Shown: piece by piece, positions 30,911 to 38,499 of the stretch
How positions within the stretch are numbered: position 1 is the stretch's first letter
How the letters are laid out: every line of letters starts with the position of its first letter
Assembly (NCBI GenBank): GCA_958366705.1
Contig: CATXCB010000017.1
Coordinates: 1 to 39,447, forward strand
DNA from: an uncultured bacterium
GTDB taxonomy: Bacteria; Cyanobacteriota; Vampirovibrionia; Gastranaerophilales; Gastranaerophilaceae
Direction of reading: 5' to 3'
DNA: 39,447 bases
Notes under the pieces: generated by a model
Told to the model about the DNA's origin: nothing
Database searches by the model: none
Seen by the model: the letters and a program-made list of their open reading frames with translations, nothing else
Position numbers and translations under genes: made by a program

Positions 30911-31909
30911 ATGGAAGGTCAAATATATAAAATTCATTCTGATTTATACCATGTGCAGTGTGAGAATTCTTCGTTTGAATGTAAAATTCGAGAAGTTCTA
31001 AAAAAGCAGCGTGAAAAAATTGTAGTGGGGGATTTTGTTGAATTTTGTGATGGTGTAATTTCAAAAATTCTTCCTAAAAAAACTTATATCCCTCGTCCTT
31101 CTGTTGCGAATGTTGACCAAATTGTGGTTGTTTCGGCTTTGAAACATCCTGACTTAGACTTTCATCAGCTTAACCGCTATATTTCTCTTGCAAAATATTA
31201 TAAAATACCTGCAGTTCTTTGTTTTAATAAAGAAGATTTAGGTTTGGAATCCACAGAACAGGATAGGATTTTGTCAATTTATGAGCCATTAGGGTATAAA
31301 ATAGTATTTACTTCAGCATTAGAAAAAAAAGGTATTGAAACATTTCAAGCTCTTTTAAAAGGGAAAGTCAGTGCTTTATGCGGAAATTCTGGTGTTGGAA
31401 AATCAAGTCTTATAAATGCACTTAATCCGGAATTGAATTTAAAAACCAAAGCAGTTAGTGAAAAGTTAAATAGGGGAACCCATACAACAAGACATTGCGA
31501 AATTATCAGGCTGGATGAGACTTCAAGTATTGTGGATACTCCGGGGTTCAGTAATGTGAGGTTTGATTTTTTGCTTCCTCAAGATGTGGATTTGTTGTTT
31601 GAAGAAATGCTACAATATAGAGAATTTTGCAAATACGGAAACTGTCTTCATATAAATGAGGATGGGTGTGAAGTTTTGAAAAATATTGAACATATAGATG
31701 AATCCAGATACGAAAGTTATATTGAATTTGTTAATGAGGCAATCGAATATAAGGAAAAAATTAAATATAACGGCGTGAAGCAAGAAACTGCAAGAAAGTT
31801 TAAAAATAATAAAGTATATGTTAAAATTAGTGATAAAAAACGTCAGGCTTCGCGTAATACAAGAAAGCAAATGATATATAAGGAAATAGACGAACATGCA
31901 GATGAATGA
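30911..31909 (+). CDS. rsgA: ribosome small subunit-dependent GTPase A
   Basis: The 332-residue GTPase acts in maturation of the 30S subunit. It has an N-terminal OB domain (GDFVEFCDGVISKILPKK), a circularly permuted G domain with G4 CFNKEDL, G1 GNSGVGKSSLINAL, G2 GTHTTRH and G3 DTPGF, and a C-terminal zinc domain with C..YGNCLH..EDGC (three Cys and one His). The C-terminus is long and basic (KKRQASRNTRKQ). It overlaps ispA by 14 bp, so the pair is coupled. The mRNA is probably leaderless. Confidence 0.94.
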   Translation: MEGQIYKIHSDLYHVQCENSSFECKIREVLKKQREKIVVGDFVEFCDGVISKILPKKTYIPRPSVANVDQIVVVSALKHPDLDFHQLNRYISLAKYYKIPAVLCFNKEDLGLESTEQDRILSIYEPLGYKIVFTSALEKKGIETFQALLKGKVSALCGNSGVGKSSLINALNPELNLKTKAVSEKLNRGTHTTRHCEIIRLDETSSIVDTPGFSNVRFDFLLPQDVDLLFEEMLQYREFCKYGNCLHINEDGCEVLKNIEHIDESRYESYIEFVNEAIEYKEKIKYNGVKQETARKFKNNKVYVKISDKKRQASRNTRKQMIYKEIDEHADE

Positions 31910-32774
31910 TTATATAGAATTGGTTAACAGTAAACTCAATGAATTTATTGCTGTTGAGTATCCTGAAAGTATATTTAAATCAATGAAATATACTGTTACA
32001 CTTCCTGGTAAAAGATTGAGACCTGTAATGTGTTTAGAGACTTGCAGAATGCTTGGCGGTGATATTGAGGATGCTATACCGACAGCTTGTGCAATTGAAA
32101 TGCTGCATGCTCAAACATTGATTCATGATGACTTACCTTGCATGGATAATGATGATTATCGTAGAGGTAAACTGACGAATCATAAAGTTTTTGGGGAAGC
32201 TGTTGCGGTTCTTGCAGGTGATGCTTTATTAACTTTTGCTCCACAGGTAATTACAAAGTTTTCTAAAACTCTGACTCCATCAGTTTTAATCAGAATATTG
32301 AATGAATATTTCCATTTTGCAGGAGCAAGAGGAGTTATAGCAGGACAGGTTGTTGATATTGAATCAGAAAATAACTTGCATATTTCAGATAAAGAAAAAA
32401 CGTTGGAATACCTGCATATTCATAAAACTTCGGATTTGTTCCAGCTGGCTATGAGAACAGGTGCTATTATTGCCGGAGCTGATGATGAAAAATTAGCTGC
32501 GGTAACTGAGTTTGCAAAGACTTTTGGGCTGGCGTTTCAGATAGCAGATGATATTCTGGATGAGATTTCAACTTTTGAAGAAATGGGTAAGACGCTTGGT
32601 AAGGATAAAGCTGAGGGAAAATTAACTTATGTTTCTTTATATGGTTTGGATGAAGCAAAATGTAAACTTTCTTGCCTATTTAAAAAATGCCATGATATAA
32701 TGAAAGAACAAAATTTTGAATCAGAAATTTTTGAAGATATGATTGAGAAAATAAATAAGAGAGTAGGTATATAA
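31896..32774 (+). CDS. ispA: polyprenyl (farnesyl/geranylgeranyl) diphosphate synthase
   Basis: The 292-residue enzyme condenses IPP with allylic diphosphates. The first aspartate-rich motif is HDDLPCMDNDDYRRG, the DDxxxxD type of bacterial FPP/GGPP synthases, and the second is DDILDE. Also present are LPGKRLRPVMCLE, KLTNHKVFGEAVAVLAGDAL and GQVVDIES. It would supply farnesyl or geranylgeranyl diphosphate for undecaprenyl phosphate and quinone synthesis. Chain length cannot be settled from sequence alone. The gene overlaps rsgA upstream and the DUF212 gene downstream by a few bases. Confidence 0.9.
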   Translation: MQMNDYIELVNSKLNEFIAVEYPESIFKSMKYTVTLPGKRLRPVMCLETCRMLGGDIEDAIPTACAIEMLHAQTLIHDDLPCMDNDDYRRGKLTNHKVFGEAVAVLAGDALLTFAPQVITKFSKTLTPSVLIRILNEYFHFAGARGVIAGQVVDIESENNLHISDKEKTLEYLHIHKTSDLFQLAMRTGAIIAGADDEKLAAVTEFAKTFGLAFQIADDILDEISTFEEMGKTLGKDKAEGKLTYVSLYGLDEAKCKLSCLFKKCHDIMKEQNFESEIFEDMIEKINKRVGI

Positions 32775-33250
32775 TGTTTTTAGATGTTGTCAGAAGTACT
32801 ATAGCAAATAATGGCTATGAAGTAATTATTTGCGGTATAGCATCTGCTTTTTGTGCTCAAGTTATTAAATTTATTTTATTTACTATAAAAAGTAAAAAAG
32901 TTAATTTTAAAATATTTTCAACTACAGGTGGAATGCCTAGTTCTCACTCTGCGGGGGTAATGGGATTATCTACTGTTGTCGGAATTTTAGAAGGCTTTGA
33001 TTCTATTATATTTGCAGTTTCCTTAGGTGTTTCTTTGATTATTATGTATGATGCGGCAGGATTAAGGCGTGCTGCTGGGAAAACAGCTGCATGTTTAAAT
33101 CGAATGATGGAAGATTTTTATCATCATGACTTGCAGTCTGTTGGCGGGAAATTAAAAGAACTTTTAGGACATACTCCTTTAGAAGTTTTTGTCGGTGCAA
33201 TTTTTGGTATTTGTTTTGCATACGGTTTCCATCATTTAGTTACAGGTTAG
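32774..33250 (+). CDS. DUF212 (divergent PAP2 family) membrane protein
   Basis: The 158-residue integral membrane protein contains the DUF212 signature: STTGGMPSSHSAGVMGLSTV with the PSSHS phosphatase-like motif, then VSLIIMYDAAGLRRAAGKTA and a C-terminal LLGHTPLEVFVGAIFGICFA. It is related to PAP2/vanadium haloperoxidase phosphatases. Placed right after ispA, with stop and start overlapping, it may dephosphorylate a prenyl diphosphate, as the family is often beside isoprenoid genes; this is inference. Three to four hydrophobic segments are visible. Confidence 0.85.
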   Translation: MFLDVVRSTIANNGYEVIICGIASAFCAQVIKFILFTIKSKKVNFKIFSTTGGMPSSHSAGVMGLSTVVGILEGFDSIIFAVSLGVSLIIMYDAAGLRRAAGKTAACLNRMMEDFYHHDLQSVGGKLKELLGHTPLEVFVGAIFGICFAYGFHHLVTG

Positions 33251-33264
33251 GATATATTTGAATA

Positions 33265-33298
33265 AAAAAGAGCGTAGTTTAGTGACTGCGCTCTTTTT
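33265..33298 (+). terminator. terminator of the rsgA-ispA-DUF212 operon
   Basis: GAGCGTAG (33270-33277) pairs with CTGCGCTC (33286-33293) with one G-T wobble, flanked by an A run and a T run. Confidence 0.85.
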
Positions 33299-33383
33299 GT
33301 ATTTTTAATATTATATAACTTTATAAAATCTTGAAAAAGATATTTGAATTTTGTACAATAAACCTAAACAAAAGGAGTATTGT

Positions 33384-34100
33384 ATGGACGAAATGCAAAA
33401 GCGGATATTAATTGTTGATGATGACGATGAAATTAGAGAACTATTGGAATTTGATGTACGCAGCAGCGGTTATTTTGTCGATACAGCAACAGATGGTTTA
33501 GAGGGATTAAATAAGGCGTTAAACAATACTTATGATTTGATTTTATTAGATGTTATGATGCCTAAGATGAATGGGTTTGATGTTTGTAGGAATATAAGAC
33601 AGGCAAAACTTTCAATTCCTGTATTAATGTTAACCGCAAAAGGTACAATTGATGATAAAACAACAGGTTTTGACTGCGGAGCTGATGATTACCTTGTTAA
33701 GCCGTTTGATATTCAGGAAGTATTATTGAGAATCAGAGTATTGCTTCGTAGAAATTCTGTGAATATCGAAGAGTCACCATTGTCTAATGAAATATTGCAT
33801 TGCGGTGATATTGAGATTTTTCCTGAGTCGCTTGAGGCTGTTATTGTTAATAAAAAAGTTAAGCTGACTCCTACAGAATTTGAAATTTTGTATTGTTTGC
33901 TTCAGCATTTTAATCATCCTGTGACTCTGGCAACATTATTAGACGAAGTTTGGGGGTATGACAGTAACGAAGATGTTCGAATGCTTAGAGTTCATGTTGG
34001 GGGATTGAGAAATAAAATTGAACCAAACGCAAAAGAGCCTAAGTATCTTCATACAGTAACAAATGTTGGTTATAAGTTAACACCGTTTGCGCAAGATTAA
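33384..34100 (+). CDS. OmpR/PhoB-family response regulator
   Basis: I start at ATG 33384 because AAAGGAG lies just upstream. The 238-residue protein has a receiver domain with acidic pocket VDDDDEIRE, phosphoacceptor Asp near residue 56 in LILLDVMMPKMNG, Thr in LTAKG and Lys in LVKPFD, then a winged-helix DNA-binding domain with KLTPTEFEILYCLLQHFNHP, DEVWGYDS and VHVGGLRNKIE ending TVTNVGYKL. It regulates transcription with the kinase encoded 2 bp downstream. The genome's cyanobacterial relatives use such regulators (RpaB type), but orthology cannot be shown here. Confidence 0.93.
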   Translation: MDEMQKRILIVDDDDEIRELLEFDVRSSGYFVDTATDGLEGLNKALNNTYDLILLDVMMPKMNGFDVCRNIRQAKLSIPVLMLTAKGTIDDKTTGFDCGADDYLVKPFDIQEVLLRIRVLLRRNSVNIEESPLSNEILHCGDIEIFPESLEAVIVNKKVKLTPTEFEILYCLLQHFNHPVTLATLLDEVWGYDSNEDVRMLRVHVGGLRNKIEPNAKEPKYLHTVTNVGYKLTPFAQD

Positions 34101-34102
34101 AT

Positions 34103-35785
34103 ATGAAAAAATATGAATTAAAAAAATTGAAAATTATTGAACAAATTGCAATCGTATTTTTTATTGCAGTTGTAATTCCTATGTCAATAAGCGGTTTTAT
34201 TATCAATAATATTAACCAGCAGTCAGTACGTCATCAGCTTAGAGAATCTGCAATTCTTGTTGCCAGTATGGTATCTGATGAAATCGATTTTTTCTTAAAA
34301 ACAAATGAGACAACTTTAGCTCAAATTGCAGATACTTTAGAATATCTTCCATCAAATAAATTAAAGGAAAAATTTATAAAAGATGTGGCCAAAAAATATC
34401 CAAATTGTGAAGATATTATAATTGTACGAAATCCGGATGAGCTTGAAAAAGTCACTGACGACGCGCATATTAATGAAAAACCTATTTTGTCCACTCAGAT
34501 GAAGGACGGGGCTTTTCTTGTGATTATTTTTAGTGCTAAAAATTGGGATAATCAATTATTTAAGTCGCTGGAAAATGATAACAGACAAGTTTATATAATG
34601 GATAAAAATAATCATTTAATATCGTCTCATAATTTTACTCCGGAGGTATTTAAAGAAACACTTGATTTATTGCCAAAAGATTTGGAAGTTGAAGCGCCTG
34701 TAATTTTCGGAGATGAAAAAAACCAGCCTATTGTATATTTGCACCGTACAAATCCTGATTTGACAATTGTGGTAAATACTACTGAAAATATTGCAAAGCA
34801 CGCAATTCTTGATAACAGAGTAAAAATTATTCTGTCAGTTTTGACTGCAATTTTATCAATGATGGTTTTGATTGGTTTTTATATTTATTATTTATACATA
34901 AATATGAGACAGTTATTTAAAGCTGTAATTGCGCTGTCTAAAGGTAATTATCAACGCCAGATTCGACTGCTGACAACATCATTTACTCCATATGAAATTG
35001 TATTTCTTGCAAATGAATTTAATAACATGGCCTCAGAAATTCATAAATCGTATAAAGAGTTAAAACGTAAAAATAAAGAATTAAAAGAGTTAAATGAGTT
35101 TCGCTCAAATCTGTTGGATACCGTCAGCCATGAATTAAGAACACCATTGACAAGTATTCAGGGGTATACTTCCCGTCTTATGAGACAGGATATTGTCATT
35201 GATGATGAAACAAAACAAAAATCGCTGCGTATTATAAAAGAGCAATCAGAACGTTTGAAAAGATTAATTGAAGATTTGCTTACGATTCCTGATATTGAGG
35301 GTATGCGGCTGCGCACAGAATGTACAAATGTCTGGTTGAGTGAAGTTCTAGAGCAGGCAGAATTGCTCCTGCGTAAACGTGAGGGGCGTGATATTGTCGT
35401 TAATTTGGATAAGAATTTTCCTGAAGTGTTTGCTGATAAAGGCCGCTTAGAACAGGTTTTTGTTAACTTATATGAAAATGCTATAAAATATTCTTATCCA
35501 GATACTCCAATTATTGTGGATACAAATATTGATAATGGAAAAGCCTGTATAACTGTAAAGAATTTCTGTGATAAGATTCCGGAGAAAACATTGGCTACAT
35601 TATTCCAGAAGTTTGTCAGATTAGATGATAATATGACAAGAACAACACGCGGTACAGGATTAGGGTTGTTTATAGTAAAAGGACTTGTCGAAGCAATGGA
35701 AGGTACTATTGAATTGTCGTCAACAGAAGAATACGGGTTCTGTGCAACTATAAGATTAAATCTTGCGAAAGAAGAATTAGAATGA
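34103..35785 (+). CDS. membrane sensor histidine kinase
   Basis: The 560-residue kinase has a first membrane helix (about 12-33), an extracytoplasmic sensor region (about 34-240), a second helix (about 244-268, SVLTAILSMMVLIGFYIYYL), a HAMP-like linker, and a catalytic core: phosphoacceptor His343 in SHELRTPLTSIQGY, N box NLYENAIKYSYPD, a G1 box VKNFCD where the usual DNG is altered, and the G2 box TGLGLFIVKGL. The sensed signal is unknown. It forms a two-gene unit with the response regulator and overlaps tadA by 4 bp. Confidence 0.9.
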   Translation: MKKYELKKLKIIEQIAIVFFIAVVIPMSISGFIINNINQQSVRHQLRESAILVASMVSDEIDFFLKTNETTLAQIADTLEYLPSNKLKEKFIKDVAKKYPNCEDIIIVRNPDELEKVTDDAHINEKPILSTQMKDGAFLVIIFSAKNWDNQLFKSLENDNRQVYIMDKNNHLISSHNFTPEVFKETLDLLPKDLEVEAPVIFGDEKNQPIVYLHRTNPDLTIVVNTTENIAKHAILDNRVKIILSVLTAILSMMVLIGFYIYYLYINMRQLFKAVIALSKGNYQRQIRLLTTSFTPYEIVFLANEFNNMASEIHKSYKELKRKNKELKELNEFRSNLLDTVSHELRTPLTSIQGYTSRLMRQDIVIDDETKQKSLRIIKEQSERLKRLIEDLLTIPDIEGMRLRTECTNVWLSEVLEQAELLLRKREGRDIVVNLDKNFPEVFADKGRLEQVFVNLYENAIKYSYPDTPIIVDTNIDNGKACITVKNFCDKIPEKTLATLFQKFVRLDDNMTRTTRGTGLGLFIVKGLVEAMEGTIELSSTEEYGFCATIRLNLAKEELE

Positions 35786-36219
35786 TAAATGATTTTATGG
35801 AAGCCGCAATTCAAGAGGCTTTAAAAGCGGATGTGGATATTCCTGTCGGTGCTGTAGTTGTCAGGCATGGAAAAATTATAGCCGAAGCGTATAACACCAG
35901 AGAAAAAGATAATGATGTAACTTCGCATGCAGAAATCCTTGCAATCAGGCAGGCTGCAAAAGTTTTGGATAATTGGAGATTAGAGGATTGTGACTTGTAT
36001 GTCACTCTGGAACCCTGTCCGATGTGCGGCTGGGCTATATTGCAATCTAGAATAAGAAATTTATATTTTGGAAGTTATGATGTAAATTACGGAGCTTTTT
36101 CTTCAAAAATAGATTTGCGAAAACTGGCTGCCGGTTCAAAACTCAAAGTTTATGGCGGTATAAAAGAAAAAGAATGTGATAGTTTGTTAAGAAGCTTTTT
36201 TAAAAAAATACGCGATTAA
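35782..36219 (+). CDS. tadA: tRNA-specific adenosine deaminase
   Basis: The 145-residue zinc enzyme turns A34 of tRNA-Arg(ACG) into inosine. The zinc site is HAE (His49, with Glu51 as proton shuttle) and PCPMCGWA with two Cys about residues 77-80. The N-terminal MEAAIQEALKA and the DIPVGAVVV strand are typical. Overlap with the kinase gene places it in the same operon, an accident of packing rather than a functional link. The convergent DUF721 gene overlaps its end by 4 bp. Confidence 0.92.
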   Translation: MINDFMEAAIQEALKADVDIPVGAVVVRHGKIIAEAYNTREKDNDVTSHAEILAIRQAAKVLDNWRLEDCDLYVTLEPCPMCGWAILQSRIRNLYFGSYDVNYGAFSSKIDLRKLAAGSKLKVYGGIKEKECDSLLRSFFKKIRD

Positions 36220-36557
36220 TTACTTTTTTCTTCATCAATCCATTTTTTAGCATCAAATCTTAAATCTGTTAACTTCATTTGCAGGGATTCAACATATGGT
36301 TTAAATTTAACCAGAAGCTGAGTCTTTCTAAGCATCAATTCTTGTGCTACAGTAGGTGTTTTGCAGGCAATAACCATTATTGAACCTTTAATCATTGAAT
36401 ATGGTTTTGAATTCTGTGCAAATTTTTCGCCTGCAACTTTTCTCCAGAATTTACACAAATTCGCTCGTGTAATTGCTTTTCTTATTTCGGCTCGCTCCAT
36501 AAGTTTTGCAATTATTTCATCCATATTTTGAAATTTCGTGTATAAAATTTTTTTCAT
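36216..36557 (-). CDS. DUF721 / DciA-like protein
   Basis: The 113-residue protein resembles the DUF721 family, which includes DciA, the ancestral bacterial loader or partner of the replicative helicase DnaB. Features: N-terminal helix, LCKFWRKVAGEKFAQNSKPY (W and VAG pattern), then GSIMVIACKTPTVAQELMLR, the KH-like strand and helix, with QLLVKFKPYV. The family is short and divergent, so the assignment is moderate. It is divergent from nrnA; no clear ribosome-binding site is seen. Confidence 0.65.
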   Translation of the reverse strand: MKKILYTKFQNMDEIIAKLMERAEIRKAITRANLCKFWRKVAGEKFAQNSKPYSMIKGSIMVIACKTPTVAQELMLRKTQLLVKFKPYVESLQMKLTDLRFDAKKWIDEEKSN

Positions 36558-36560
36558 ATT

Positions 36561-36588
36561 TTGTATCCGGGCTTTTTTGTGTTAAAAT
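36561..36588 (+). promoter_or_regulatory. promoter of the nrnA operon
   Basis: TTGTAT (36561-36566), 16 bp, TAAAAT (36583-36588); the ATG at 36595 follows the -10 by six bases, so the message should start at or next to the start codon. Confidence 0.5.
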
Positions 36589-36594
36589 CTGGAA

Positions 36595-37566
36595 ATGACC
36601 ATTGAGCAATTAGATATTAGCATAAAAAATTCTAAAAATATATTACTGGTATCGCATATGAATCCTGATGGGGACACTCTTGGGTCTATGTGCGGTTTGT
36701 TTTCAATAATTAAAGATAACTATAAGAAAAAATGTGATATGGCTGTGGTTTCAAAAGTCCCGGCTATTTACAATTTTATTCCATATATTGAAGAGGTCAA
36801 ATATATAGAAAATTTTGATTTATCAAGAGAGTATGATTTAGTTATAAATCTTGATGTTGCGGCTCTTAATAGATGCGGAGATGCTCAAATTCTGTTTAAT
36901 AAAGCAAAGAAAACTATAAATATTGACCACCACGAAACAAATATAAATTATGGGAATTTGAATTTTGTTGAACCAGAAGCATCTGCAACAGCAGAAGTTA
37001 TAGTGGAGCTTTCTCAAAGTTTAAATTGGAAAATTTCTAGTAAAACTGCTGTTTGTTTGTATACCGGCATAATGACGGATACAGGTTGTTTTAAGTTTTC
37101 TAATACAACACAAAAAACAATGGAATATGCGGGTAAATTATTGTCATACGGAGTTCAGCCATCTGTAATTTATCAGAATTGTTATGAATCTAATTCAAAA
37201 GATATGGTATTATTCCAGAGTTATTGTGTAAGTAAGGCAAAATTTTTGAATAATGATAAAATTGCTTATACGGTCGTGTATAAAAAAGATTTAGAAAAAT
37301 ATAATTATAATGGTGAAGATTTCACAGACGGTTTGACAGAAAAATTAAGAGCAATACAATCAACAGAAATAGCGTTTGTTGTAAAAGAATTGAACGCTGC
37401 AACTTCAAAATTATCAATGAGAAGTAAAAATTTGAATATAGCAAATGTTTGTTCTGTGTTTGGCGGCGGTGGGCATAAGCTGGCTGCGGGTGCTGTTATT
37501 AAAGCAAATGTTGCGGATTCTGTAAAAATGATATTAGAAGAGATTTCAAAACAAAAACTATGTTAA
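36595..37566 (+). CDS. nrnA: bifunctional oligoribonuclease / PAP phosphatase (DHH-DHHA1)
   Basis: The 323-residue protein degrades short RNA oligonucleotides and may remove phosphate from pAp. It has the DHH motifs in order: SHMNPDGDTLGSM (motif I), NLDVAALNRCGD (II), INIDHHETNINYG (III, the DHH), TGIMTDTGCFKFSNT (IV), and the DHHA1 domain ending GGGGHKLAAGAVI. Length is normal. It begins probably without a leader, and overlaps the YihY gene by 7 bp. Confidence 0.92.
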   Translation: MTIEQLDISIKNSKNILLVSHMNPDGDTLGSMCGLFSIIKDNYKKKCDMAVVSKVPAIYNFIPYIEEVKYIENFDLSREYDLVINLDVAALNRCGDAQILFNKAKKTINIDHHETNINYGNLNFVEPEASATAEVIVELSQSLNWKISSKTAVCLYTGIMTDTGCFKFSNTTQKTMEYAGKLLSYGVQPSVIYQNCYESNSKDMVLFQSYCVSKAKFLNNDKIAYTVVYKKDLEKYNYNGEDFTDGLTEKLRAIQSTEIAFVVKELNAATSKLSMRSKNLNIANVCSVFGGGGHKLAAGAVIKANVADSVKMILEEISKQKLC

Positions 37567-38477
37567 AAAAACTTCTTAAAAATAAATATATAAGAGTTCT
37601 TGTAAGGCTGGTCAATTCAATAATAAAAAATGATTTTTATGGAATGGCTGCCGAAATGGGCTTTATGCTCGTTGTTGGAATTTTTCCATTTATGTTGTTT
37701 TTAATGGCTATTTTTGGTTGGCTAGGAAACCGTTCATATTTTGATTCTATTTTGCATGTTTTGTCAAATATAATGCCTCAGCAAGCTATGAATTTGTTAA
37801 AGTCTGTGTTGGAAGAAACTATGATTTTTAATCACGGGCAGCTCCTTGCAATTATTGGTATTATAACAACAATAGTTCTTTCAACAAATGGTGTGGCAGT
37901 TGTCTTAAAAGGTTTGAACAGAGCTTATAAAGTTGAAGAAACAAGAAGCTTTATCTATACAAGAATACTATCATTTTTGATGGTTTTTGTTAATATTCTG
38001 GTTTTGTTTTTAACAATTAACATAATTATTTTTGGTAAAGTTATTATAATGTTTTTAGTTGCGCATTTTGGAATGTCAAAAGCTGTAGCTATAACAATAT
38101 TAACCCTGCGTTGGCCGGTTGCCTTTTTGGCATTGTATGTGATGGCGTTTTTAAGTTATTATATTTTACCTGATTTGAAAGGGAATGAAACCTTTAAGAG
38201 GAAAAGTGCACTTCCGGGAACTATATTTTTTACCACATTCTGGTTAGTTGGTTCATGGGGATTTTCGGTTTATGTAAATAATTTAAGTACATATAACATG
38301 GTTTATGGTACAATCGGGGCGTTTTTTATCCTGATGATATGGATTTATTATACATCAATTTTGCTTTTAATTGGCGGAGAAATTAATTCTCAAGTTTATA
38401 ATCGGCTGGCAAATAAATCTAACGAAATAAGAGAAGAAATTGCCGCATTGCGTTTGAAAAATAGAAAAAGGATTTAG
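37560..38477 (+). CDS. YihY/virulence factor BrkB family membrane protein
   Basis: The 305-residue protein has about six hydrophobic helices and the family pattern: MAAEMGFMLVVGIFPFMLFL, NGVAVVLKGLNRAYKVEETR, LSYYILPDLKGN, PGTIFFTTFWLVGSWGFSVY and YGTIGAFFILMIWIYYTSIL, ending with a charged tail. The family has no settled function, though RNase BN and BrkB have been linked to it historically. It overlaps nrnA and is followed 22 bp later by the prepilin-like start at 38500. Confidence 0.88.
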   Translation: MLKKLLKNKYIRVLVRLVNSIIKNDFYGMAAEMGFMLVVGIFPFMLFLMAIFGWLGNRSYFDSILHVLSNIMPQQAMNLLKSVLEETMIFNHGQLLAIIGIITTIVLSTNGVAVVLKGLNRAYKVEETRSFIYTRILSFLMVFVNILVLFLTINIIIFGKVIIMFLVAHFGMSKAVAITILTLRWPVAFLALYVMAFLSYYILPDLKGNETFKRKSALPGTIFFTTFWLVGSWGFSVYVNNLSTYNMVYGTIGAFFILMIWIYYTSILLLIGGEINSQVYNRLANKSNEIREEIAALRLKNRKRI

Positions 38478-38499
38478 TGGCAGAAGAAAGGAGTCAAAT

